DNA from: Thermobifida fusca NBRC 14071 = JCM 3263
Lineage (GTDB): Bacteria; Actinomycetota; Actinomycetes; Streptosporangiales; Streptosporangiaceae
DNA length: 64,000 nucleotides
Direction of reading: 5' to 3'
NCBI RefSeq assembly: GCF_001592045.1
Contig: NZ_BCWB01000017.1
Location: 228,527 to 292,526 of the forward strand
Below are positions 53,178-62,618 of this stretch, in pieces. The notes beneath the pieces are model-generated. The model made no database searches, was not told the origin of the DNA, and worked only from the letters and a program-made list of their open reading frames with translations. The translations under genes were made by a program, and so were the position numbers. Each line of letters opens with the position of its first letter. Within the stretch, counting starts at the first letter, position 1.

Positions 53178-55922
53178 CTAGGAGGCACCTTCCGGGAATT
53201 GTTCTTTAAGCAGCGGGATGTTGAGTTCCACGGCTCGGTCGGCGTCGGTGAGGACGAGCACCGGGAACATTTCCACGTTGAGGACTTTGGCCACCATTTT
53301 CAGGAATCGTGCCGCGCGGAAGGGTTCTTTCCCAGCGGCTTCAGCGACGCGTTCGACGGGCAGGCGGGGCCGGTCGCCTCCGACTTCGGCGAGCGTGTCG
53401 ATGACGGCCGCGATTTCTTCCTTGGGCGGACTCTTGGGGATTTGCTGGTGGACGTCGGCGAACACGGCCGTGTCGACGATCCGCTGGCCGAGGCTGCGCA
53501 CGACTTCGGCGCGGCTGATGAGCGCGTTGTCGTCGTCGACGGCGGGGGCGCGTGTAGCCCGTCTCGGGGTGGGTGTGGTGTCGTCGGGAAGGCGGGTGGC
53601 GATGGACTGGTTCCACCAGGCGGGTTCGTGCTGGGTGGGCCGCAGGGTTTCCCACCTGTCGGGGAGGAGTTCTTTGCCGGGGAGGAACACGAGCACAGGG
53701 ATGACCATTTCGGCGGTGGAAATGCCGCCGTGGTATCCGGCCCGGCGGGAGGTGTAGCGGATGCGTTCGTCCCAGGGGACGACGATGCTGCCGCCTCCGG
53801 CGAGCACTCGGTCGCCGGTGACGAGGATTTCCCCGTCGTGGGGGGTGCCGGTGCGGTAGCGGGCGGCTTCCCCGTCACTGGTTTTGCGGTTTTCGTCGCG
53901 GTCCCACACGTGGCCGTGGTCGGAGACGAGGATGACGGGCCGGTGGGCGCGGTGCGCGGTGTCGAGGAGGGTGCGGAGTTTCCCGATGCGGTGGACCCGC
54001 CAGGTCGCGGTGTCGCTTTCCCGGCCGGTGGCGAGGGAGTCGTCGACGATGTTGAGGACGACGGCGACGACCTGTTCGGTGTCGTCGATGGCCGCCTCGA
54101 CGTCGGCGGGCAGCCGGTCCCCGGGGCCGGTGGCGAGTTCCCGCTGGTAGAAGAGGGCGCTGGGGCGGGCTCCGGCGGCGGCTTTCCGCCAGAAGGCGGC
54201 GAATCCGGCGCGTTCGTCGCTCTGCCCGCCGGTGGTGAGGGTGCCGCACAGCAGGGAGGCCCGCGAGCAGGTGGTGATGGACGGCAGGGTGGCGAGTGCT
54301 CCTTCCCGTCCCCGGTCGCTGCGGGCGACTTCGATGAATTGTCCGCTGGCGGCGATGTCTTCCCCGAGTTGCACGGCGACTTCGGCGCTCATCCCGTCGA
54401 GCAGGATGATGAGCGGGGCTTGCTGTTTCGCGACGGGGACAGCGATCCGTTTGAGGAGGTTTTCGGCGAGGAGCAGTTCGTCGGTGTGCGAGGACACTTC
54501 GGTCCACGCGGCGACACGGCGGGCGAATGCTTCGTCGATGCGGGCGCGCCGTTCCCGGACGCGCGTGTAGAGCCGCTGGTAGGCCTCGCTGAGCGCCGGG
54601 TTGTCGGTGGCGGAGGTGTATAGGGCGCTGGCGGCACGGTCCACCCACGCGGTGACGGCCATGTGGGAGGCGACCCCGTCGGCGACGGTGGTGGGGGGTG
54701 CTGGGTCGGTGGCGAGCCAGCGGAGCAGGCGGACCGCGTTGAGCGCGCCCACGAATTCGGGGGCGGTGGGGTCGCAGCGCCGGTGGTCGCGGACTCGGGT
54801 GAATGCTTCTTCGACGTGCCCCAGGTCGCGGGGTTGCGGATCGTCTTTGCCGGGGTGGAGGAGTTCGCTGATGTGTTCGCCGAGCGTGGCGAGCCGGGCG
54901 TGGAGTCCGCTGGCGAGGAGTTGGCTGTTGTTGGCGACCGCGTCCGCGCCGACGGCGGCGAGGATTTCTTCGGCCCGCCTGCTGGCGCTGATGGCGGTGT
55001 CGTGTTCCGCACCGTCCATGAGGCGGAGCAGCGCGGCTTCGCAGTTGTCTGCGAATCGGCGCAGTTCGTCGAGGCTGGGCGGGGGTGCGCCGAGGAAGCG
55101 TTCTTCGATGCGGATGCGTGTCTCGGTCACACCGGGCAGGCTGCTGTTGGCGGGGTCGAGGAGTTCGCGGAAGACGAGTCCGAGCGGCAGCGTGTCGGAG
55201 ATCTGCTGCCGGTCGAGGAGGCGGAAGACGACGGTGGCGACCGCGCCGATGTGCTGTTCAAGGGCGTGGCGGAGCCCGACGCGTTCTTCTTCGGGCAGGG
55301 ACGTGTATTGGGTGATGCGGGCAGGGTCGCGGGTCCAGTCGAGGAGTGCGGCCGCGTCAAGCCGGTCAGCGTCCTCGTAGCCGAAGCGGGCCGCAGCGAC
55401 CCGGTGGAGGGCGTCGTCGAGTTTGAGGATGGTGCTGCTTTTCCGCCACTCGGTTCCGAGGCTGATGTCGTAGAGGGCGTTGGCGAGCCACGCCCATTCC
55501 CGGGAGTAGAGGCGCGGGTCGAGGTGGCGCAGGTCGAGCTGGTCGAGGACTAGTTCCCAGTTGTTGACGGTGAAGACTTCTTGCCCGACGAGCCGGGAGA
55601 GCAGGGTGTTGCCGAGTTCTTGGGTGGTGCATGGGGTGAGGAGCACCAGGTATTCGGCGTCTCGGGGCCGGCTGAGTTCGGCGAGCAGCGCCAGCACGGT
55701 GGGTGCGGGGACGACGCGGGCGTTCACGTGGCGCCCGTCGTGGTCCACGGTGATTTCGTCGGGTCCCGCCCATTGGGGGGCGGCACGCAGGGCGACCGCG
55801 CGGGCGTGGGCCGCGGCGGGGTCGCGTTCTGCGCGCCGCTGCTGGCGTTTGAGGGCGCGCCGGAGCGCGCCGCGGACCGCGTCAACGGTGACGGGCGGAA
55901 CGGTTGTCGTGGCAGTGGTCAT
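53178..55922 (-). CDS. pglZ: BREX-2 phosphatase-like protein PglZ
   Basis: 914 residues, ATG 55922 overlapping pglY by ATGA. The PglZ domain of the alkaline phosphatase superfamily is in the second half: LIILLDGMSAEVAVQL (metal Asp and region of the nucleophile), ITTCSRASLLCG, VVAVVLNIVDDSL, and VILVSDHGHVWDRDEN with the Asp-His pair, then GYHGGISTAEMVIPVLVFLPG. The N-terminal half is helical. PglZ is the hallmark gene of BREX systems; in BREX-2 it works with PglX, PglY and PglW to block phage replication. Its metal-ligand residues look intact. Confidence 0.92.
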   Translation of the reverse strand: MTTATTTVPPVTVDAVRGALRRALKRQQRRAERDPAAAHARAVALRAAPQWAGPDEITVDHDGRHVNARVVPAPTVLALLAELSRPRDAEYLVLLTPCTTQELGNTLLSRLVGQEVFTVNNWELVLDQLDLRHLDPRLYSREWAWLANALYDISLGTEWRKSSTILKLDDALHRVAAARFGYEDADRLDAAALLDWTRDPARITQYTSLPEEERVGLRHALEQHIGAVATVVFRLLDRQQISDTLPLGLVFRELLDPANSSLPGVTETRIRIEERFLGAPPPSLDELRRFADNCEAALLRLMDGAEHDTAISASRRAEEILAAVGADAVANNSQLLASGLHARLATLGEHISELLHPGKDDPQPRDLGHVEEAFTRVRDHRRCDPTAPEFVGALNAVRLLRWLATDPAPPTTVADGVASHMAVTAWVDRAASALYTSATDNPALSEAYQRLYTRVRERRARIDEAFARRVAAWTEVSSHTDELLLAENLLKRIAVPVAKQQAPLIILLDGMSAEVAVQLGEDIAASGQFIEVARSDRGREGALATLPSITTCSRASLLCGTLTTGGQSDERAGFAAFWRKAAAGARPSALFYQRELATGPGDRLPADVEAAIDDTEQVVAVVLNIVDDSLATGRESDTATWRVHRIGKLRTLLDTAHRAHRPVILVSDHGHVWDRDENRKTSDGEAARYRTGTPHDGEILVTGDRVLAGGGSIVVPWDERIRYTSRRAGYHGGISTAEMVIPVLVFLPGKELLPDRWETLRPTQHEPAWWNQSIATRLPDDTTPTPRRATRAPAVDDDNALISRAEVVRSLGQRIVDTAVFADVHQQIPKSPPKEEIAAVIDTLAEVGGDRPRLPVERVAEAAGKEPFRAARFLKMVAKVLNVEMFPVLVLTDADRAVELNIPLLKEQFPEGAS

Positions 55923-58900
55923 CGGCGCACCACCCGCACGATGATCTCAAGTTCGGTGTCTTCAGGGATGTTGAGCCTGCTGCGCAGGTTAGCGACGGCC
56001 GCGGCCGGGTCCTCGCCGGGTGACACCCGGATGGTGGTTTCGGCGTTGGTGTAGGAAGGCGGCGGAGGAGGCGTGACCGGTCTGGGGCCAGAGAAGTCGT
56101 CCTTCTTTTCACCGCCGGGAGTGGAGGGGTCAACGCTTTTTTCGATAAGCGCGATCGCCTCGCCGGTGATCTGGTCGAGCGCGGTGGCGAGCTTCTTTTG
56201 CTGCTCGTTGTGGCGCGCTACTGTTCTGAGCTCTTGCAGTAGTCTCCTAGCCTCCGGGGCGTGCTCGCCTGCGCCTTTGGCGATTTTCTCCAGGGTGCGA
56301 AGGAACTTCCAGTGCGCGCCGTCGAGTGCTGCCGCCACGTTGGCAGCGGTTTCCATGCTGACCTTGTAGACAGCAGCGTCTCCGGGCAGGTCGGCGCGGG
56401 CGAGTGCGGTGATCAGCGTGCTGTCTTCGGTTTGGCCGCGGATCTGTCCTAGCAGGTCGTAGGTGATGTTCGCGGTGCGCAGCCGCGGGGCTTCTTCGTC
56501 AAGTTCGAGCATCTCGGTGTGCCGCTGGAGCTGGCTCAGCAGACTCTCGGTAGCGGCAAACCAGTCAACGCTTTTTTCTTTGAGCTGTTCAGCAAGCCGC
56601 TGCACGGCCCGCGCGTTGCGGACAGGCTGGGGTTCCAGGCCGAACAGCAGTTTGGCCCGCTGGTTGGCGATCGCGAAGTCCTCTTCCGAGGGCAAGGGCT
56701 GGCGGCGCAGCACAATGTCGCCTTCCAGGCTGCCGATCGCGACCTGGGTGTAGCGTCTGCCCGCACGGATCCATGCCCGGTCGGATTGGATCGCGTAGAC
56801 GAGGACGAGCAGGTCGACGATGTCGTCGGGGAGTCCTTTGCCGTCGCCGCGTTCGCGGATCCACTTCTTCAGGTCGCGGACTTTGATGTCGGTGATGTCG
56901 GCGTATTCGGTGCGCGCCGCGTCGTCGAGCGCGGTCAGCCACGTATCGCGGAGCACGAATACTTCGCTGACTGTGGCGAGGTTCAGCGGTTGCGCGACGC
57001 GCCGCAGCGCCTGGATCTCGTTTTTGTTTTCCGGCTCGTAGCGCTGCAACCTGTCGGCTTTGGCTTTCTCCACAGCGTGGAGGACCGCGTTGAGGTCGCT
57101 GCGGCGCACTTCCCGCCGGGCCCCGCTGGTCGCAGTGAAGTCGGGGTGTTCGGGGTAGAGGTGGTCGAGGAGTTTCCCGGCGAGGCGTTGGAGGGCGTCG
57201 CGGAGCTGGCTACCCGCTTCGATGGCGATGTCCACGTTGGGCAGGAACGCTTCAACGTGTTGGGTGACCCGTTCCCCGACTTCGGTGTCGTCGGGTTCGG
57301 TGGCCCCGTAGAGGCTGCGCAGCAGGCCGCGGAGCCGTTCCCGAAGCTGGGTGGCCTGGTTGTCGATCTGGTTGTAGGCCTCGCGGCGGTCGTCGGAGCT
57401 CCAGTCGGGCGCTTTTTCTTCAATAACGCCGTCTTGGAGCAGGTATTCCATCATGAGGAGCCGTCGCGCGTCCTGTTGCCGGCTTTCGGAGAGGAAGTGC
57501 GGCAGCCAGACGAGGGTGGCGGGCGGGTTGTCGAATTCTTCGCGGAGCACCTGGACGCGCTGCCGGTCTTCGGCCGGGCTGTGGGTGCCTTCGTCGAAGG
57601 GGTAGTCGATGACGATCCGGATCGCCGCGGGGTCTTCCGGTTCGAACCGCTGACGCATGAGGGAGTCTTCGGACCTGACGTTGCCGAAGTCGAGTTCCAC
57701 GGTGCGCAGGGTGCCGCGCCACAGGATGTGGGTGCGGGTGGCGTCCGGTTCGAGGCCCAGTTCTTCCCACAGGAGGCGTTTGAACAGCCGCCGCATGGCC
57801 TGGTCGCTGGCGGCGTGGTAGCTGCTGCGCATGAGGGATTCGGTGTCGACGCGCAGCAGGTTGAGGCTGATGGTGGGGTTGTCGCCGGGGCCGACGCGGA
57901 CTTCACCGAATTGGGCGCTGAGTTCCCGGAAGAACGCGGCGGTCCGCGCGATGTCTTGTCCGGTGCGTCGCGCGGGGATGATGCCGTGGTTGAGGGCGAT
58001 CATCCGGCTGACGGTGATTTCTTTGAGCGCGGGCACGTTGGGCACGAGGGCCGCCAGCAGCATGGTTTTGACCAGCAGGTCTTCGGCGCGGAACGGGTTG
58101 CGCACGTCGAGGTTGGCTGCGGTTTCTTCGGTGAGTTTGTGGCGGCTGAGCAGCCAGGGCCGCACCTTGTCGCGGTAGAAGTTGCGGATTTTCTCGTATT
58201 CGACGCTGAGCCGGTCGTGGAAGGGTTTGTCTTCCCCCGCAACGAGCACGTCGAGGATGGCGCCGAGCGGCACGAGCTGGCCGACGGGCAGGGTGGTGCG
58301 GTGGTCGATGAGCAGCTGCTGCATGAGTTTGAGGGCGCTGCGCTGGCGTTGCAGGGCCGCGGACAGGTCGACCATGACGTGCAGCAGTGCCGGGCTGAAC
58401 GGGTAGAGGGCGCGGAAGTCGTCCCAGGTGTCGGCTTCCCCGCCGGACGAGTCGAGGAGGGTGTCGCGCACTTCGGGGCGGGTGTTGACCATGCGCTCGA
58501 AGGCGGCGCTGATTTCCGCGGCAGCCTCAGAGTTCTTGGGGCGCAGCAGCCGGTGCCGTACGACTTCGCTGAGGTTGCTGTCGTCGAGTTTGATGTGGCC
58601 GAAGCGGCCGTCCCAGTATTTGAGGGTGTCGAACAGGCCGCCGGTGGCGCCGGTGACGTTGGTGCCGACGAGGTCGCGCAGGTCACGCTGGCGGGGCACG
58701 AAGCTGATGATGGGGGCGGGCCGGTAGGACTCGGAGGATTCCACCAGCTTGGACATTTTCTGCGCTTCGGCGTTGATGCGTGCCTCGTCGCCGCCGAGGA
58801 ATCGGGTGAAGCGCAGGATCAGCTCGTCAAGCAGGAGGACGACAGCGTCGTAGCCGAGTTCTTCTTTAGCGTGGCGGCTGATGAGGGACAGGCCTTCGTC

Positions 58901-59704
58901 GAGGGTGACGAAGGCTTCGCCTTTGCCGTGGACGACGTCGGCGTAGCGTTTGAAGTGGCTGCCGAGGAGGGCGCTGATCAGGTTGTTGCGGAGCCGGGCC
59001 TGTTCAGGGTCGGTGGTTCCGGCGGGAACGTTGAAGGCTTCGTCGAGTTTTTCAGAAGTCCACGAGTGAGCAGCCCAGGGCGTGTTGCCCCATCCACTGG
59101 ATGCCGTGGCTCCTCTAGGGTTCGGCAGGTCTGCGATGAATTTTTCGTCGCCGAGTCGGGCGCGGAGTTCCCGTGCGTCGGCGAGCAGTCCGTCGGCCCG
59201 GTAGACGGGTGGGACGGAGGCATCTGGGTGGAGGCGGCGCACGGTGCGCACGTATCCGCCGAGGATGGCGGCTTCGATGGATTCGGCGTCGACGAGGTGG
59301 CTGGCGACGAGCAGGAATTTCTTGCCTGCCAGCCAGTCGTCGTGTTTGGCGAGGATGTCGGGCATCCGCGGCAGGCCGCGGGCGACAGGGTCGTGGCGGA
59401 GGATGGCGTGGAGGACCGCCATGAAGTGGCTTTTACCGGAGCCGAAGGACCCGTTGAGGTAGGTGGCGCGGGACTGGCCTTTGGCGAGCGCACCTTTGAT
59501 GGTGGTGAGGGCTTCGTCGAAGTTGCGGGCGAGCTGTGGGGTGACGACGTAGTCGCGGATCGCTTGGGCTTGTTTCTCCTCGTCGACCCCCCCGGTCCCT
59601 TCGGAGACCTTGAAGACGAGGTCGCCGTCGTGGATCGCTTCGGGGATTTCGATGAGGTCGCCGATGAACCGCTTGCCGCTGGCGGCAGGGTGGGATGTCG
59701 TCAT
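55919..59704 (-). CDS. pglY: BREX-2 ATPase PglY
   Basis: 1261 residues. FIGDLIEIPEAIHDGDLVFKVSEG near the start and YLNGSFGSGKSHFMAVLHAIL (Walker A 85-92) identify PglY of BREX type 2 (DUF6079-type large ATPase); VVLLLDELILRF is Walker B, followed by further AAA-like motifs, and a Pro-rich linker precedes the last 70 residues. I start at ATG 59704, whose product begins MTTSHPA; ATG 59728 would add eight residues, and neither has a strong ribosome site. It is the first intact gene of the operon. Upstream, past a terminator-like stem-loop, lies the remnant of pglX. Confidence 0.9.
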   Translation of the reverse strand: MTTSHPAASGKRFIGDLIEIPEAIHDGDLVFKVSEGTGGVDEEKQAQAIRDYVVTPQLARNFDEALTTIKGALAKGQSRATYLNGSFGSGKSHFMAVLHAILRHDPVARGLPRMPDILAKHDDWLAGKKFLLVASHLVDAESIEAAILGGYVRTVRRLHPDASVPPVYRADGLLADARELRARLGDEKFIADLPNPRGATASSGWGNTPWAAHSWTSEKLDEAFNVPAGTTDPEQARLRNNLISALLGSHFKRYADVVHGKGEAFVTLDEGLSLISRHAKEELGYDAVVLLLDELILRFTRFLGGDEARINAEAQKMSKLVESSESYRPAPIISFVPRQRDLRDLVGTNVTGATGGLFDTLKYWDGRFGHIKLDDSNLSEVVRHRLLRPKNSEAAAEISAAFERMVNTRPEVRDTLLDSSGGEADTWDDFRALYPFSPALLHVMVDLSAALQRQRSALKLMQQLLIDHRTTLPVGQLVPLGAILDVLVAGEDKPFHDRLSVEYEKIRNFYRDKVRPWLLSRHKLTEETAANLDVRNPFRAEDLLVKTMLLAALVPNVPALKEITVSRMIALNHGIIPARRTGQDIARTAAFFRELSAQFGEVRVGPGDNPTISLNLLRVDTESLMRSSYHAASDQAMRRLFKRLLWEELGLEPDATRTHILWRGTLRTVELDFGNVRSEDSLMRQRFEPEDPAAIRIVIDYPFDEGTHSPAEDRQRVQVLREEFDNPPATLVWLPHFLSESRQQDARRLLMMEYLLQDGVIEEKAPDWSSDDRREAYNQIDNQATQLRERLRGLLRSLYGATEPDDTEVGERVTQHVEAFLPNVDIAIEAGSQLRDALQRLAGKLLDHLYPEHPDFTATSGARREVRRSDLNAVLHAVEKAKADRLQRYEPENKNEIQALRRVAQPLNLATVSEVFVLRDTWLTALDDAARTEYADITDIKVRDLKKWIRERGDGKGLPDDIVDLLVLVYAIQSDRAWIRAGRRYTQVAIGSLEGDIVLRRQPLPSEEDFAIANQRAKLLFGLEPQPVRNARAVQRLAEQLKEKSVDWFAATESLLSQLQRHTEMLELDEEAPRLRTANITYDLLGQIRGQTEDSTLITALARADLPGDAAVYKVSMETAANVAAALDGAHWKFLRTLEKIAKGAGEHAPEARRLLQELRTVARHNEQQKKLATALDQITGEAIALIEKSVDPSTPGGEKKDDFSGPRPVTPPPPPSYTNAETTIRVSPGEDPAAAVANLRSRLNIPEDTELEIIVRVVRR

Positions 59705-60263
59705 CGCCGTATGAAACCCTTCTCGCATTTCAGGGGATGTATGCCGCAGGTGACCGGTGGGAGCCGCCGACCCCGTTCAGCACTTCTCTCAAGGGTACGA
59801 CTGTCACTGGTGGCGGTGTCCGCGGTCTGTCGTGGCCGTGTCAACAAGTCCGACAGCGGAAACGCACCCCAGTTTATGTGTTAACGACGATTTCATCAAT
59901 AGCTCTGTTGGCGGTGCTCCGGTCACGAGGTTCCGGCAAACACTGGTACCTGCAAGAGACACGGACCCAGCGGCTTCTGGGCAATTCGGAAGTTGCCCCC
60001 AGGGACCAGAGACGCAATAGCTGCGAGCTCTGTCCCGGTGGGAGCCCGCGAGTATCCCACTATGTGAACAGTCGTCTCCCCAGACCATCCGTTCCTGTGT
60101 GGACTGTCATCTAGACCCTAGAGCGGAAACACCATCTTTTCCGGTGCTTTATGCCTTTTCAAAAGCCCATCTGCCGTTTCCAGATGAGTCCAAGGACGTT
60201 CAGCCCTCGAAAACAGTCCGGACGGGGCGCCCTGTCTGCCAGATCGGGGCCGTGAACAGCAGC
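59705..60263. other. intergenic region upstream of pglY, no gene seen
   Basis: No supported open frame. In BREX-2 operons the pglX gene normally lies here or upstream in the same transcript; here it has decayed (see 60307-60567). The pglY promoter must lie in this stretch, but no clear boxes were found. Confidence 0.4.
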
Positions 60264-60302
60264 GGCGTCGAGGGCTAGCGCCTAACTCCAGCCCTCGACG
60301 CC
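60264..60302 (-). terminator. 13-bp stem-loop after the pglX remnant
   Basis: GGCGTCGAGGGCT (60264-60276) pairs perfectly with AGCCCTCGACGCC (60290-60302), loop 13, directly after the stop of the remnant. It would separate the remnant's transcription from pglY. Confidence 0.6.
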
Positions 60303-60306
60303 GCAT

Positions 60307-60567
60307 TCAATGGACGTTACTTCTTCTTCGCTTACGGCTGCGGGTGGTGGTTTTAGGTCGCCATGCTTGCATGTCGCTGTCGGTGATGTCGGTGCGGTCT
60401 TTGAGCTCGGCGAGGTCTTCATCCAGGTAGTCAGCAGGGCTTTGCCCGTACTCATCCGGGGTGGTGTGCTACTGGTGCACCCAGGGGCGCAGTTCAGCCA
60501 GCCCGACCAGCAGCGGAGTCATTTTGTCCCGATCGTCGCCCCAGCCGTGTTCGTCAAGCCGTTGAAC
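60307..60567 (-). pseudogene. pglX: remnant of BREX-2 methylase pglX (C-terminus)
   Basis: Read on the minus strand, one frame gives QRLDEHGWGDDRDKM, then PLLVGLAELRPWVHQ, a TAG at 60469-60471 (where a Trp codon is expected), then HTTPDEYGQSPADYLDEDLAEL and DSDMQAWRPK, a basic tail and stop at 60307. The pattern GWG..R....PLL.GL.EL.PWV.QWH..D..YG.SPADY and the final AWRP are what I know of the C-terminus of BREX type 2 PglX. No methylase motifs remain. The rest of the gene is missing, so the copy is a deletion remnant. Position immediately upstream of pglY is that of a normal BREX-2 pglX. Confidence 0.75.
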
Positions 60568-60831
60568 GCAAGATCAGGGTCGACATGTGCCAGGCCTGAA
60601 CAGACACGCTGATGTTGTCGGTGACCATGGCTCTCTCGCGTTATCCATATTGGTGAAGTCTGTCAATGATTCAGAGAGCAGCTGCTCGAGAGCACTTCGA
60701 GACTCTCACCACGTCCCGCGGCTCCTGAGCGACGTCTGGCAACACCAGCCTCCTAGCCACACCGGGAGCTAGATATACCCGGACCTCTCGATGTGGTTCA
60801 GAGGGCTGCTGCTAAGCCCAGATTCCGCCTT

Positions 60832-61026
60832 TCAGTGACGCTCTTCTTGCGCCATACGGAGGAACGCCACCCACTCAGCGGAAGAGAAGCACAACACACC
60901 AGCCTCAGGGTGCTTAGAGTCACGGACAGCAATAGCACCAGGGAGCTCAGCGGCCTCAACACAATCCGCATTAATTCCACTGTAGCTGCTTTTACGCCAC
61001 CTCAATTTCTTGTCTGTTGCGCCCAT
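60832..61026 (-). CDS. DUF397 protein, orphan copy
   Basis: 64 residues from ATG 61026, with the DUF397 signature LRWRKSSYSGINADCVEAAELPGAIAVRDSKHPEAGVLCFSSAEWVAFL. DUF397 proteins are small partners of XRE-DUF5753 regulators, proposed as antitoxin-like or signalling peptides. This copy has no regulator gene next to it and is very similar to the second copy 560 bases away, so a duplication is likely. Confidence 0.85.
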   Translation of the reverse strand: MGATDKKLRWRKSSYSGINADCVEAAELPGAIAVRDSKHPEAGVLCFSSAEWVAFLRMAQEERH

Positions 61027-61394
61027 GCACTAGACCTTTGAACATCCTGTGTGACGCGGTCAAACATTCCCACAAAGAGAGATTCTTTCCTTATTTCACA
61101 ACAGCCACAGGTGAAACTCAAACCTCTCTATATTACTTCAAAGAGCTAGAAACTTATCCATCCCAGAGAGCTAGATGTAGGTTTCCCCGATTCGTTTACA
61201 ATGAATCTTTCGACTCCAAAGAAAAACCTCGATATCACAGCTCTTACTAACCGGATGCCTGAGGTTTCAGCACAGGAAGCCTTTGTAGGCGTGGCCTGCG
61301 GCAGACCACTGGAAAGGCAGCTAACGGCTATCCGACGAACAGGGCTGTGATCGGGGCGTCTCCATGCCCTCCTCCACCCTGTTCACCAGGTGTT
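61027..61394. other. AT-rich intergenic region between two DUF397 genes
   Basis: Strikingly AT-rich from about 61050 to 61255, without a gene. It probably holds the promoter of the orphan DUF397 gene and may mark a rearrangement that separated it from its regulator. Confidence 0.4.
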
Positions 61395-61589
61395 CTAGAG
61401 GTGCTTGCTCCGGGCTGCCTGCAGGAACGCGACCCATTCAGCTGTGGGGAAAGCCAGCACTGCGGCGTCCGGGTTCTTGGAGTCGCGGACAGCAGTGGCA
61501 CCGGGGAGGTCAGCGACCTCGACGCAGTTGTAGTCCCGGCCGCTGTAGCTGCTCTTACGCCACTCGAGCGTCTTACCTGCGGTGTTCAT
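61395..61589 (-). CDS. DUF397 protein, regulator-linked copy
   Basis: 64 residues, ATG 61589 overlapping the XRE regulator stop by ATGA. LEWRKSSYSGRDYNCVEVADLPGATAVRDSKNPDAAVLAFPTAEWVAFLQAA is a typical DUF397. It forms the standard XRE-DUF5753/DUF397 pair with the gene before it. Confidence 0.88.
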   Translation of the reverse strand: MNTAGKTLEWRKSSYSGRDYNCVEVADLPGATAVRDSKNPDAAVLAFPTAEWVAFLQAARSKHL

Positions 61590-62437
61590 TCCTCCAGCTC
61601 CTTTGCGATCTGTGCAATGAGGTTGATGGAATCAACGTGGGTGAGAGCTACTTCGTTCAAGCGCTCTACTTCTTTTCTAAAGAACTTGATTTCTTCCTCG
61701 TCTTCCAGGAAGAGAGCACAGATTTTATGTTCCAGGAGCACTACGGATTTCTGTTCGGGCAGGTCGAGAAGCATGAAGGAGCCATCCAAGCCGTTGTGTG
61801 CTCCTAAAGAGAATGGAAGAGCGCGAAGAGTCACGTTGGGACGTTCGGCTGTCTCCACGAGGTGGCGCAACTGCCGCGCCATCAGTTTGGGAGGGAGTAC
61901 AGGACGTCGGAGGGCACTCTCATCAAGGAAAGCCTGAAAGGCAGGGCCTGGTTCCCGGCTCAGAATCGCCTGTCTGCTTAGCCGAGCAGCAACACGAACC
62001 TCGATATCTTGCTCCGGTACTCCGCATGCCTTCATAAGGGCGCGGGTGTACTCGGGGAGCTGGAGCAGGCCTGGTATGAGCAGCGGCTCGACGCTCTGGA
62101 TCTGGATTGCGTCTCGTTCCAGACGTATGAGGGTTCTGGTTTCTCTGGAGAGGCCGCCATCAAGCCCGGATTTCTCCCAGTGCCCGGGCTTATCTACCTT
62201 TCCCGCCTTGTTCACCAGGTAGTCCCGTCTCTGCCCGGTGATCCCGTAGATCGCTAACAGGGAAGCCACATCCTCCCGTTTCGTCCCTTGTTTCCCTGTT
62301 TCGATCTTGGAGAGCTTGGAGGCGGGCCAGTCGAGCCGCCGGGCGACCTCCCGCATGGACAGTCCGCGTTCTTCTCGGATCTCACGCAACTCGCTTCCGA
62401 GGTCGCGGCCTGCCACGGTGGGCCGCCTGACTGTCAT
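61586..62437 (-). CDS. XRE-family regulator with DUF5753 sensor domain
   Basis: 283 residues. Helix-turn-helix at about 14-65 (LREIREERGLSMREVARRLDWPASKLSKIETGKQG), then a DUF5753 domain (about 95-275) with HWEKSGLDGGLSRETRTLIRLERDAIQIQSVEPLLIPGLLQLPEYTRALM in shortened form, and SFMLLDLPEQKSVVLLEH. These regulators, together with DUF397, control development and secondary metabolism in actinobacteria. The ATG at 62437 starts a two-gene operon. The palindrome at 62519-62534 in the divergent promoter region is its likely operator. Confidence 0.88.
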   Translation of the reverse strand: MTVRRPTVAGRDLGSELREIREERGLSMREVARRLDWPASKLSKIETGKQGTKREDVASLLAIYGITGQRRDYLVNKAGKVDKPGHWEKSGLDGGLSRETRTLIRLERDAIQIQSVEPLLIPGLLQLPEYTRALMKACGVPEQDIEVRVAARLSRQAILSREPGPAFQAFLDESALRRPVLPPKLMARQLRHLVETAERPNVTLRALPFSLGAHNGLDGSFMLLDLPEQKSVVLLEHKICALFLEDEEEIKFFRKEVERLNEVALTHVDSINLIAQIAKELEE

Positions 62438-62518
62438 GGCAACCTCCTCATGTCTAGGGCTGGGACAGAGCCTAGTCGCTCGGGTTGCTCCCGTCCCAAC
62501 CTGTCAACCACTCAAGAA

Positions 62519-62534
62519 ATGTTTCTAGAAACAT
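62519..62534. promoter_or_regulatory. perfect 16-bp palindrome, likely XRE operator
   Basis: ATGTTTCTAGAAACAT is perfectly symmetric and lies between the divergent XRE regulator and the small gene at 62619. A TATAGT box at 62559-62564 on the plus strand is 25 bases further on. A dimeric helix-turn-helix protein bound here could control both genes. Confidence 0.55.
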
Positions 62535-62618
62535 AAGAAACACCAATCGAAACGGTTCTATAGTGCTCTGTGTTCACGGAAGGCATCAGGAGTCTTCCAC
62601 TGCGTGAAGAGCTCTCCC

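Noticed and set aside
51951..54623. Long plus-strand open frame opposite brxD/pglZ
   Set aside because: Same antisense artefact: composition is Gly/Val/Glu/Asp-rich with no family signal; the minus-strand BREX genes explain the codon bias.
56519..59884. Very long plus-strand open frame opposite pglY
   Set aside because: Antisense frame of a GC3-rich gene; its protein is Val/Gly/Glu-rich and low in motif content, while the minus-strand PglY has a clear Walker A and family motifs.
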